Shown here: positions 1 through 5,506 of the stretch, piece after piece | Position numbering within the stretch: the stretch's first letter is position 1 | How the letters are laid out: every line of letters begins with the position of its first letter | Origin: Oceanihabitans sp. | GTDB taxonomy: Bacteria > Bacteroidota > Bacteroidia > Flavobacteriales > Flavobacteriaceae | DNA length: 5,506 nt | Assembly: GCA_018067265.1 (NCBI GenBank) | Contig: JAGPUY010000044.1 | Location: forward strand, 1 to 5,506 | Direction of reading: 5' to 3' | The notes under the pieces: model-generated | Seen by the model: only the letters and a program-made list of their open reading frames with translations | Database searches by the model: none | What the model was told of the DNA's origin: nothing | Made by a program: the position numbers and the translations under genes

Positions 1-241
1 GAAATTTTTAATGCTACGGTATGCATTTGAAACTTTAGCCTTTGATAAAGTAGAATTCCGCATAGATGAACGCAATATAAAATCTAGAAAAGCGGTAGAG
101 AAAATTGGAGGAACATTAGAAGGTCTTTTACGAAAAGACACTTTAATGTTAGATGGTTTTAAACGAAGTACTTGCTGCTATGGTATTTTAAAAGAAGAAT
201 GGCCAGGAATAAAGGCTGGTATTTTTGAAGGTTTTGTTTGA
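1..241 (+). CDS. GNAT-family N-acetyltransferase, RimJ/RimL-like, C-terminal part (5' end outside window)
   Basis: This is the C-terminal part of an acetyltransferase that transfers an acetyl group from acetyl-CoA to an amine; the substrate cannot be told from this fragment. The frame is already open at the left edge (first full codon at base 2), so the ATG at 11 is an internal Met and the gene is cut by the window. The visible part reads YAFE, then FDKVEFRIDERNIKSRKAVEKIG, split here as a beta strand (VEFRID) followed by the N-x-x-S-R-x-A-x-x-K-x-G helix. That pairing is characteristic of the RimJ/RimL-type GNAT fold, where this helix lies next to the acetyl-CoA pocket. It is followed by the usual G-x-L-R-K-D strand and a closing Y-G-I-L-x-x-E-W-P segment, so the C-terminus is complete. 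The stop is TGA at 239-241. A hairpin terminator follows 56 bp later. The family call is firm; a specific role (ribosomal protein, antibiotic or small-molecule acetylation) is not supported. Confidence 0.87.
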   Translation, partial: KFLMLRYAFETLAFDKVEFRIDERNIKSRKAVEKIGGTLEGLLRKDTLMLDGFKRSTCCYGILKEEWPGIKAGIFEGFV

Positions 242-297
242 TGTGTTATATTCTCCATTAGTATAAAAAACCAAACAACATCCAATTATTAGAAATA

Positions 298-327
298 AAA
301 AACCCTTGAATATTTTCAAGGGTTTTT
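298..327. terminator. Bidirectional intrinsic terminator between converging genes
   Basis: A 13-bp perfect stem (298-310 paired with 315-327) closes a TATT loop. The core is ACCCTTGAA/TTCAAGGGT, flanked by an A-run on the left and a T-run on the right, so on either strand the RNA hairpin is followed by U residues. It lies 56 bp after the acetyltransferase stop (+ strand) and 20 bp after the serine hydrolase stop (- strand), where one shared terminator for two tail-to-tail genes is expected. No gene is visible in the rest of 242-347. Confidence 0.9.
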
Positions 328-347
328 ACTATTTAAAAATGTCTGTT

Positions 348-2105
348 TTATAATTTCTTACCTGTCATTTCTCTTCCTCCTTGTAAAAGCGTTACACTTT
401 CTATTTCTCCTGCTGCATTTTTATTAAACGTTAATTGTGCCGCAACTACCTTTAAATAAAATACGTTATCCGATTTTGCGAAAATATCAAAAACGGGTTG
501 TCCGGTTGCTTGCGTTTTTAGTTGGTTTCCTTCTTTTATAATTTCGATTATAAATTCCGGCATTAATTCGTACTTACCAACATAGCTTTGTAAAATGTCA
601 TCTGCCACAACGACTTCTTTTTCTAAATCGGAAACGTCTGCTCCTAATTTCTTTAAATAATCAATACCATTTTGATTATTAGGGTTCATTTCTACCGACT
701 TTCTATAGTTTTCAATCGCTAACTCCTTGTTTCCTTTGGTCATTAAAGCTTCCGCATAACTATCATATGCATTAAATGATTTTGGGAAAGCATCTACAAT
801 AAGTTTAAAAACGGTAACTGCTTGATCTACTTTTTCAGATTGTAATAATTGATAGCCAACACTATTCATATCGCTTTCGCTTAAACTATAATCACTAGAC
901 GATTTAATCGTATTATAGTATTCTACTGCGGCATCGATTCCTTTAGATTCTATCGCATTTGCAAAAGCAGTTGCTACCGATTTTTTAGGAAAATCATACG
1001 GTTTATTATATAAAATACCGCGAATAGCTTCAGCCATATCATTCAGTGGTGCACCGCCTGTATTATTTAATAGTACAATTAAAGACGTATCGGATGGCGC
1101 TCTAGAAATCAAAGTATTAAATCCGTTAATTCCGCCACCATGACTTATGGTTTCAATGGTTTCTTCGGTGTTTCCAATAGACTCACTACCAATAAACCAA
1201 CCATAGCCATAATGTCCTTTTCCGGCTTTAATATGTTCTCCAAAAAACAAATCCATAGATTCTTTAGAAAGTAATTTATTGGTATATAAAGCTTGATCCC
1301 AAAGATATAAGTCTTCCGCAGTAGCGTACAAAGATCCCGCAGCATATGGAATGGACATATCTAAATAACTAGAATTTACAAATCCATCGCCTTGCTTCTC
1401 ATAACCTGTTGCTCTATTTTTTAAAATGGTTGCATGATGATCAAATCCGGAATCCTTCATATTTAAAGGTGTGAATATCTTTTCTTGCAACATTTGCTCG
1501 TATGTTTTTCCTGAAATTTCTTCAATTAAAACACCTAAAAGAAAATAGCCAGAATTACTATAGCTAAATCTTTCTCCGGGCGCAAAATCTAAATCCATTT
1601 CAGAAAATTCTTTCACAAACGCCGTTGGTGTGTATGGATCTCTACTTTTATTTTTGAAAAAATCTGGAAATGAAGTGTAATTAGGAATTCCGGAAGTATG
1701 TGTTAATAAGTGATGTGTTGTAATTTTATCGCCATTTGCTTTCGGGTAGTCTGGAAGATATTTTGTTATAGGAGCTTGTAAGTCTATTTTACCGTCTTCT
1801 GCTAATTGAAGAATTAACATGCCTGTAAATTGTTTGGTAATAGAGCCTAATCGGTGTTTGGTATCTGGCGCATTAGGAATATTCCATTCCATATTTGCAA
1901 ACCCGAAGCCTTTTTTGTAGATAACCTTTCCTTTTTCTGCTATTAAAACAGAACCATTAAAGGATTTGTACGCTGTGTATGTGTTAATTAATTTGGTTAC
2001 TTGTGCTTCTTTAACTTGTCCGAAACTTACGTGGACAAAAAGTAATAATGCAAATACGATTAAAGCATTGGTTTTACGAGAATGGTGTTTGGATTGTTTT
2101 TTCAT
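348..2105 (-). CDS. Secreted serine hydrolase, class C beta-lactamase/PBP-like, with TPR and C-terminal beta domain
   Basis: This is a 585-aa exported serine hydrolase of the beta-lactamase family (class C/AmpC-like fold, shared by esterases, D-aminopeptidases and PBP-like proteins). Residues 1-29 form a signal peptide: basic start KKQSKHHSRK, hydrophobic core about 13-26, likely cleavage at SFG|Q; there is no lipobox Cys. The catalytic domain spans about 33-365. It has the nucleophile motif S88-I-T-K91, the LLTHTSGIPNY segment (133-143), the Y182-S-N184 motif, and H322-G-G in the place of the K-T-G triad of true class C beta-lactamases. A helical stretch at about 411-477 looks like two TPR units (second: AYDSYAEALMTKGNKELAIE, then NYRKSVEMNPN). 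Residues 505-585 are a small beta-rich domain starting YVGKYEL, similar to those trailing other Bacteroidota serine hydrolases. His instead of Lys in the third motif favours an esterase/peptidase-like role over antibiotic resistance; this is inference and the substrate is unknown. The ATG at 2103-2105 fits the signal peptide. Confidence 0.9.
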   Translation of the reverse strand: MKKQSKHHSRKTNALIVFALLLFVHVSFGQVKEAQVTKLINTYTAYKSFNGSVLIAEKGKVIYKKGFGFANMEWNIPNAPDTKHRLGSITKQFTGMLILQLAEDGKIDLQAPITKYLPDYPKANGDKITTHHLLTHTSGIPNYTSFPDFFKNKSRDPYTPTAFVKEFSEMDLDFAPGERFSYSNSGYFLLGVLIEEISGKTYEQMLQEKIFTPLNMKDSGFDHHATILKNRATGYEKQGDGFVNSSYLDMSIPYAAGSLYATAEDLYLWDQALYTNKLLSKESMDLFFGEHIKAGKGHYGYGWFIGSESIGNTEETIETISHGGGINGFNTLISRAPSDTSLIVLLNNTGGAPLNDMAEAIRGILYNKPYDFPKKSVATAFANAIESKGIDAAVEYYNTIKSSSDYSLSESDMNSVGYQLLQSEKVDQAVTVFKLIVDAFPKSFNAYDSYAEALMTKGNKELAIENYRKSVEMNPNNQNGIDYLKKLGADVSDLEKEVVVADDILQSYVGKYELMPEFIIEIIKEGNQLKTQATGQPVFDIFAKSDNVFYLKVVAAQLTFNKNAAGEIESVTLLQGGREMTGKKL

Positions 2106-2127
2106 GATGATAATTTTTGATTGATTA

Positions 2128-2154
2128 AAAACATAGGACGCCTAACAGTGCCAA
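2128..2154 (-). promoter_or_regulatory. Candidate promoter of the serine hydrolase gene (Bacteroidota type)
   Basis: On the minus strand, TATGTTTT (2135 down to 2128) matches the Bacteroidota -7 consensus TAnnTTTG except for its last base. A TTG lies at 2154-2152 with a 16-nt gap, slightly shorter than the usual -33/-7 spacing. Transcription would start about 20 nt before the ATG at 2105. The match is imperfect in sequence and spacing, so this is a weak prediction. Confidence 0.3.
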
Positions 2155-2235
2155 TAAGTTACAACAAAAACGAAACATTTTTTTGAAACGCTGATTTTAT
2201 GTTTAAAAAAATCCATGCAACAGCATTCTTAATTT

Positions 2236-2264
2236 TTTGGTTTAAACTTAAAATAGCATCTTTG
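2236..2264 (+). promoter_or_regulatory. Candidate promoter of the transglutaminase-like gene (Bacteroidota type)
   Basis: TTTG at 2236-2239 is followed after 17 nt by CATCTTTG (2257-2264), which fits the -33 TTTG / -7 TAnnTTTG arrangement with one mismatch (C for the first T). The implied transcript would begin around 2269-2272, leaving a leader of only about 10-13 nt before the TTG start at 2282. The rest of the 176-bp divergent gap (2106-2281) is AT-rich with no open frame of note, no RNA gene and no strong hairpin. Confidence 0.33.
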
Positions 2265-2281
2265 CTTTTAAAACCTATACT

Positions 2282-4345
2282 TTGAAAAACATACTTACCC
2301 TACTACTTTTAAGCTTTTTCTGCAACAACGCTGTTTCCCAAATAAAAGTTATAACGAAAGAAAATCCTTCCTGGTTAATTCATCAAGACTATAGTACAAC
2401 GCCGAATATAAATTATGATGATTTATCGGATGGTACTTTAATGCTACTTGCAGATTATCAAGTACACATACCAACACAGCAATATTACTATAGGTTTACA
2501 ACTAAAATAACAGATAATGTTGGCATACAATCTGCTTCCAATATAAATGTATCTTATGACCCATTATATCAAAAATTAATCTTTCATAAGCTAACCATAA
2601 CTAGAGATAACCAAATTATAAATAAATTGAACGCCAATGATTTTCAAGTTATTAGAAGAGAGTTAAATGCGGAGAATTATTTATATGATGGCTCTCTTAG
2701 TGCGATGATTAATTTATCGGATGTAAGAACCAATGATATTATAGATTGCAGCTATTCTATTATTGGGTTTAATCCTATACATAACAACAAATACAGTGAT
2801 ATCTTTTATTTAAATGATAATGTACCAATAGGAAAAATTCATGTGGCATTATTCACAAAAAACGATATAAATTATAAAACCATTAATACAGATATTCAAC
2901 CAGAAATAAGCGTTAAAAATGGTTTAAACAATTACCAATGGACTGTTAACACACCTGAAAAATTTGATTATGAAGATGCCATTCCAGCCTGGAAAATGAC
3001 CTATCCTACTCTTGTGATTAGTGATTATGACAGTTGGGAAGAAGTTGTTCATTGGGGAAATAACACCTACAATTCTCATTACAAAATAGACAAAGCGTTA
3101 GCATTAGCAATAAATGAAATAGGTGAAAAATATAAAACCCAAGGCGAAAAAATTAAAGCCATTTTAAATTTTGTTCAAAATGACATTAGATATTTAGGCT
3201 ATGAACTTGGCATAGGAAGCTATAAGCCCAACAATCCCAATAAAGTTTTTAAACAACGATTTGGGGACTGTAAAGATAAAAGTTTGCTAATGGTTACTAT
3301 GCTGAATCAGTTAGGAATTGAGTCGTACCCAATGCTTTTAAATACCTATTTAAAACATACTATTAAGGAAGAGCTTTTGCCTTCTCCTATCTTTTTTGAC
3401 CATTGTGTAGTAAAAGTTATAGATAACGCTGAAACCATTTTATATTACGATCCTACTTCTACAAATCAAGGAGGAACTTTTAAAAACACGCATTTTCCTA
3501 ATTATGAGTTTGGTTTAGTTCTAAAACCAGGAGTTACCGATTTTGATACCATAATTTCTAAATCTTCTAATACGGTTACTACCAATGAAGAATACATACT
3601 GGAAGATATAAATAAAGGAGCTGCATTAAATGTAATTACAACGTATACCGATGGTGAAGCCGATAATATGCGGAATTATTTTAAAAATAACGGTATAAAT
3701 TCGATTACTAAGGAATATGAGGATTTTTATTCTAATTATTATTTTAATATTAAATCGACTAAAACCCCAGAGTTTACAGATAATTTAATAGATAACGAAT
3801 TTACCACTTTTGAAGCCTATAAAATGGATAGTATTTGGAGTCCTATGCAATTTAAAGAAGACCATATTTCTGCCACTTTCACTCCAGCAAGTCTTATTGG
3901 TTTATTATACATCCCAACAAAAGAAAACAGAAAATATGAAGTAGACTTAGTCTATCCGGTTTCTAGACAACATAATTTTAAAATAAAACTTCCGGAACCA
4001 TGGCATATTGAAAACAGGAATGAACTAGTAAGTTCGGATATTTTTTATTACGACTGGGAAGTGAAATACAATAAAAAGAAAAATGAAGTAGATGTTAAGC
4101 AATACCTGAAAATTCAGAATAGTTATATAAAACCAAATGAATTTAAGCAGTATCAAAACGATATAAACAAGGCAGATAAATCTTTTGGATTTACTCTTTT
4201 TATACCCACAAATGAGAGTAACTCCAGTTCTTCTTCCCTAAATGCCATGTCAACCAATGTATTTAAGTTCCTATTTTTTTGGCTTATTCTTGCTATAATA
4301 ACAGTCTTAATTATTTGGTTTTATTATAAACGTAAAAAGAACTAA
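2282..4345 (+). CDS. Exported DUF3857/transglutaminase-like domain protein with C-terminal membrane anchor
   Basis: This is a 687-aa envelope protein. Residues 1-19 form a signal peptide (KN, then ILTLLLLSFF, cleavage at AVS|Q). About 50-225 is a beta-rich DUF3857-like region, and about 270-392 is a transglutaminase/protease-like core. The core has Cys330 in the hallmark R-F-G-D-C-K-D-K-S motif, His374 in F-D-H-C-V-V, and Asp390 in Y-Y-D-P-T, so the papain-like triad is complete. About 430-640 is a further beta-rich region ending in the K-P-N-E-F-x-x-Y pattern of this family. A Ser/Asn-rich linker (643-653) leads to one transmembrane helix (about 660-682) and a basic tail KRKKN, placing the catalytic part in the periplasm with the tail in the cytoplasm. 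Family members are widespread in Bacteroidota; substrates are largely unknown, and a protease, transglutaminase or deamidase reaction cannot be separated from sequence. The start is TTG: an in-frame TAA sits at 2249-2251, no ATG or GTG lies between, and the next in-frame ATG (residue 53) would remove the signal peptide. An A at -3 and AAAA at -12 to -9 replace a Shine-Dalgarno site. Confidence 0.9.
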   Translation: MKNILTLLLLSFFCNNAVSQIKVITKENPSWLIHQDYSTTPNINYDDLSDGTLMLLADYQVHIPTQQYYYRFTTKITDNVGIQSASNINVSYDPLYQKLIFHKLTITRDNQIINKLNANDFQVIRRELNAENYLYDGSLSAMINLSDVRTNDIIDCSYSIIGFNPIHNNKYSDIFYLNDNVPIGKIHVALFTKNDINYKTINTDIQPEISVKNGLNNYQWTVNTPEKFDYEDAIPAWKMTYPTLVISDYDSWEEVVHWGNNTYNSHYKIDKALALAINEIGEKYKTQGEKIKAILNFVQNDIRYLGYELGIGSYKPNNPNKVFKQRFGDCKDKSLLMVTMLNQLGIESYPMLLNTYLKHTIKEELLPSPIFFDHCVVKVIDNAETILYYDPTSTNQGGTFKNTHFPNYEFGLVLKPGVTDFDTIISKSSNTVTTNEEYILEDINKGAALNVITTYTDGEADNMRNYFKNNGINSITKEYEDFYSNYYFNIKSTKTPEFTDNLIDNEFTTFEAYKMDSIWSPMQFKEDHISATFTPASLIGLLYIPTKENRKYEVDLVYPVSRQHNFKIKLPEPWHIENRNELVSSDIFYYDWEVKYNKKKNEVDVKQYLKIQNSYIKPNEFKQYQNDINKADKSFGFTLFIPTNESNSSSSSLNAMSTNVFKFLFFWLILAIITVLIIWFYYKRKKN

Positions 4346-4351
4346 TTCTAA

Positions 4352-5299
4352 TTAATGCGTTAAATTTCTAACAATATCGATAGTAGGTAAAATCTCTTTC
4401 GTGTATTCTATACTTGGCCCTGCAACCCATACCGTTTTGTAGGTCGCTTTAGTTGCAGCATTCTCTGCAGCTTTCATACCAATAGAAAAACGAACCATTT
4501 TAACCCATTTTTTTAATTTCTTATTTTTATTTAAAACGGTTTCTAACCAGGTTTGTTTCGTTCCTATTTTCTCCACGTAAGGTGTATTGATAACAGTACA
4601 TGGCGTTCCAGAAATGCGTTCTGTCATTACAATATCTTTCTCTCCATAATCTACACAAGCTTGTTTATACTCTTGTGTTACACCAGCTTCTATAGACGCG
4701 ATAAACGGACTACCAACAGAAACACCAGATGCGCCAAAACTTAACATGGTATCGATATCTGCTTTACAACCAACTCCTCCTGCAGAAATTACAGGAATAC
4801 GTAAAGCTTTACTTAATTGATTGGTTAATGCTTCGGGAGATAAATCACCTCGATGTCCTCCAGCTTGGTTGTTCACCGCAATTGCAGCATCTGCGCCCAA
4901 TTCCTCTACTTTTTTCGCAAAACGCAAATCGGTAACATCACAAAAAACCTTTATACCCGCTTTGTGTGCTTGATTTATGGTTTCTTCTGGACTACCTAAA
5001 GAAGTGATAATAAAATCACAACCTTCTTCACAAATCACACGTAATTGTTCTTTGTATTTTATGTTTGATTTATTTACAATTAAATTAAAACCAAAGGAAC
5101 CACCTTTCACTTTATTCGCTTTTAATTCTTTTAAAGAAGCTCTTAACTCTTCTAAAGTTCTATAATTAAGTGCAGGAATACAACCTGCAATGCCTCCTTT
5201 CATGGCTTCTGTTACCATGGCAACATTAGATACCAAGAACATTGGTGCTTGAATTATTGGATACTTTATATGTAAGAGTTGTGTAAGTTTGGTTTCCAT
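4352..5299 (-). CDS. Nitronate monooxygenase (2-nitropropane dioxygenase) family, FMN-dependent TIM-barrel protein
   Basis: This is a cytoplasmic flavoenzyme of the NMO/2-nitropropane dioxygenase family, whose characterised members use FMN and O2 to oxidise alkyl nitronates such as propionate 3-nitronate. Numbering below is for the longer reading from the ATG at 5317 (321 aa). It opens with K-Y-P-I-I-Q-A-P-M (18-26). Other landmarks are F-N-L-I-V (77-81), the A-G-G-H-R-G-D signature (152-158) with the presumed catalytic base His155, the phosphate-binding I-S-A-G-G-V-G (177-183), and G-A-S-G-V-S-V-G-S-P-F (195-205), followed by a Glu. Length and motif order are complete. I prefer the second ATG (5297-5299, 315 aa): it puts the start directly before E-T-K-L-T-Q-L-L-H-I-K-Y-P, as in relatives, and has GGGAAA 5 nt upstream, a good Shine-Dalgarno-like site. 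The ATG at 5317 has none. The related enoyl-ACP reductase FabK is an alternative, but the Arg in AGGHRG and the T-E-R-I-S-G-T-P segment fit NMO better. It converges on the transglutaminase-like gene with a 6-bp gap. Confidence 0.86.
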   Translation of the reverse strand: METKLTQLLHIKYPIIQAPMFLVSNVAMVTEAMKGGIAGCIPALNYRTLEELRASLKELKANKVKGGSFGFNLIVNKSNIKYKEQLRVICEEGCDFIITSLGSPEETINQAHKAGIKVFCDVTDLRFAKKVEELGADAAIAVNNQAGGHRGDLSPEALTNQLSKALRIPVISAGGVGCKADIDTMLSFGASGVSVGSPFIASIEAGVTQEYKQACVDYGEKDIVMTERISGTPCTVINTPYVEKIGTKQTWLETVLNKNKKLKKWVKMVRFSIGMKAAENAATKATYKTVWVAGPSIEYTKEILPTIDIVRNLTH

Positions 5300-5304
5300 A
5301 TCTA

Positions 5305-5310
5305 TTTCCC
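5305..5310 (-). promoter_or_regulatory. Shine-Dalgarno-like site deciding the monooxygenase start
   Basis: On the minus strand the sequence reads GGGAAA, then TAGAT, then ATG at 5299. This purine stretch lies at a suitable distance for ribosome binding and supports the internal ATG over the ATG 18 nt upstream, which is preceded by TTCTCA. The site falls inside the coding frame of the longer reading (its residues W-E/E-I), so if the shorter start is right, those six extra residues are leader sequence. Confidence 0.5.
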
Positions 5311-5386
5311 AATACATTGAGAATCTTATTAAATTAAACTGAAATTGTATTCGTATAATCCTTCACGAAAGTTTCGAACTGTTTCA

Positions 5387-5394
5387 CAAATATA
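5387..5394 (-). promoter_or_regulatory. Candidate -7 box for the monooxygenase gene
   Basis: The minus strand reads TATATTTG here, an exact match to the Bacteroidota -7 consensus TAnnTTTG. Transcription would start near 5380, giving a leader of about 65-80 nt. No clear TTG or TTTG is found 17-23 nt upstream; that space is occupied by a palindrome (5395-5410), so the promoter may be weak or activator-dependent. The exact -7 match is seen; its use is inference. Confidence 0.45.
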
Positions 5395-5419
5395 ATAATA
5401 AATTTATTATGCGTGCATA
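5395..5419. repeat. 16-bp perfect palindrome with adjacent short inverted repeat (possible operator)
   Basis: ATAATAAATTTATTAT (5395-5410) is a perfect 16-bp palindrome abutting the candidate -7 box on its upstream side. It runs into a second small inverted repeat, TATGC-GT-GCATA (5408-5419). Placed in the -33/-7 spacer, it could be a binding site for a dimeric regulator. The palindrome is entirely A/T, so chance in an AT-rich genome is a real alternative, and no regulator is encoded in the window. Confidence 0.35.
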
Positions 5420-5448
5420 GTTTATTTTGTTTTATATAAAAGCAAAAA

Positions 5449-5480
5449 AAAAACGCAATCCAATGAAGGATTGCGTTTTT
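5449..5480. terminator. Intrinsic terminator upstream of the monooxygenase gene, bidirectional shape
   Basis: A 13-bp perfect stem (5449-5461 with 5468-5480; core ACGCAATCC/GGATTGCGT) closes an AATGAA loop. It has an A-run on the left and a T-run on the right, so it can act on either strand. No + strand gene ends just before it, so its likely client is a minus-strand gene lying to the right of the window and reading leftward. It would insulate the monooxygenase gene from that transcript. The short flanks 5300-5386 and 5481-5506 hold no supportable gene. Confidence 0.82.
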
Positions 5481-5506
5481 AATATATTTAGAAAGTTTTA
5501 AAAAGA

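Noticed and set aside
1145..1345. Open frame of 66 codons on the minus strand inside the serine hydrolase gene
   Set aside because: It lies entirely within a well-supported gene in another frame, has no recognisable motif and no start signals; it is a shadow.
348..2105. Reading the serine hydrolase as an AmpC antibiotic-resistance beta-lactamase
   Set aside because: The third motif is HGG rather than KTG, and the TPR and C-terminal domains are absent from AmpC enzymes; general serine hydrolase is the supportable name.
2240..2247. GTTTAAAC palindrome in the divergent intergenic region
   Set aside because: Only 8 bp and AT-rich; expected often by chance in this composition and not extended on either side.
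2276..2284. TATACTTTG resembling a -7 box
   Set aside because: It has three instead of two bases between TA and TTTG, and it overlaps the TTG start codon, so a transcript from it would begin inside the gene.
2321..2326. Possible lipoprotein Cys (residue 14) in the transglutaminase-like signal peptide
   Set aside because: The residues before it (L-S-F-F) do not make a lipobox, and a normal signal peptidase site AVS|Q follows five residues later.
4553..5165. Three short open frames on the + strand opposite the monooxygenase gene
   Set aside because: All are antisense to a conserved coding region, their translations are compositionally unlike real proteins, and none has a start context.
5440..5506. 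Minus-strand frame open from the right edge through the terminator
   Set aside because: It translates low-complexity hairpin sequence and carries no recognisable motif; the stops in the other two frames near 5486-5500 could equally be the end of an outside gene, so no partial gene can be placed.

Overview
The window looks like an ordinary chromosomal stretch from a member of the Bacteroidota, most likely the Flavobacteriia. The DNA is AT-rich. Two secreted proteins carry short signal peptides ending in ...FG|Q and ...VS|Q. A DUF3857/transglutaminase-like protein, a type common in this phylum, is present. No strong Shine-Dalgarno sites are seen except one in front of the nitronate monooxygenase-like gene, and the best promoter candidates fit the Bacteroidota -7 box TAnnTTTG rather than a classical -10.

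Layout, left to right. (1) Bases 1-241, + strand: the C-terminal end of a GNAT-family N-acetyltransferase whose start lies outside the window. (2) Bases 298-327: a strong symmetric hairpin terminator serving two converging genes. (3) Bases 348-2105, - strand: a secreted serine hydrolase of the class C beta-lactamase/penicillin-binding-protein-like family, with a TPR segment and a small C-terminal beta-rich domain. (4) Bases 2106-2281: a divergent intergenic region holding the promoters of both flanking genes. (5) Bases 2282-4345, + strand: an exported, C-terminally membrane-anchored DUF3857/transglutaminase-like protein with an intact Cys-His-Asp triad, apparently starting at TTG. (6) Bases 4352-5299 (or 5317), - strand: an FMN-dependent nitronate monooxygenase (2-nitropropane dioxygenase) family protein, ending only 6 bp from the stop of the transglutaminase gene. 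(7) Bases 5300-5506: its upstream region, with a consensus-like -7 box, a 16-bp perfect palindrome and a second strong hairpin terminator that insulates it from whatever lies to the right.

Each gene appears to be its own transcription unit: orientations alternate (+, -, +, -), so there is no operon here and no evidence that the four products share a pathway. Two are envelope or periplasmic proteins (serine hydrolase, transglutaminase-like protein) and two are cytoplasmic enzymes (acetyltransferase, nitronate monooxygenase-like). I found no mobile element, RNA gene, CRISPR array or new multi-gene system. The points worth a second look are the TTG start, the palindrome at the promoter of the monooxygenase gene, and the terminator-less tail-to-tail junction at 4345/4352.
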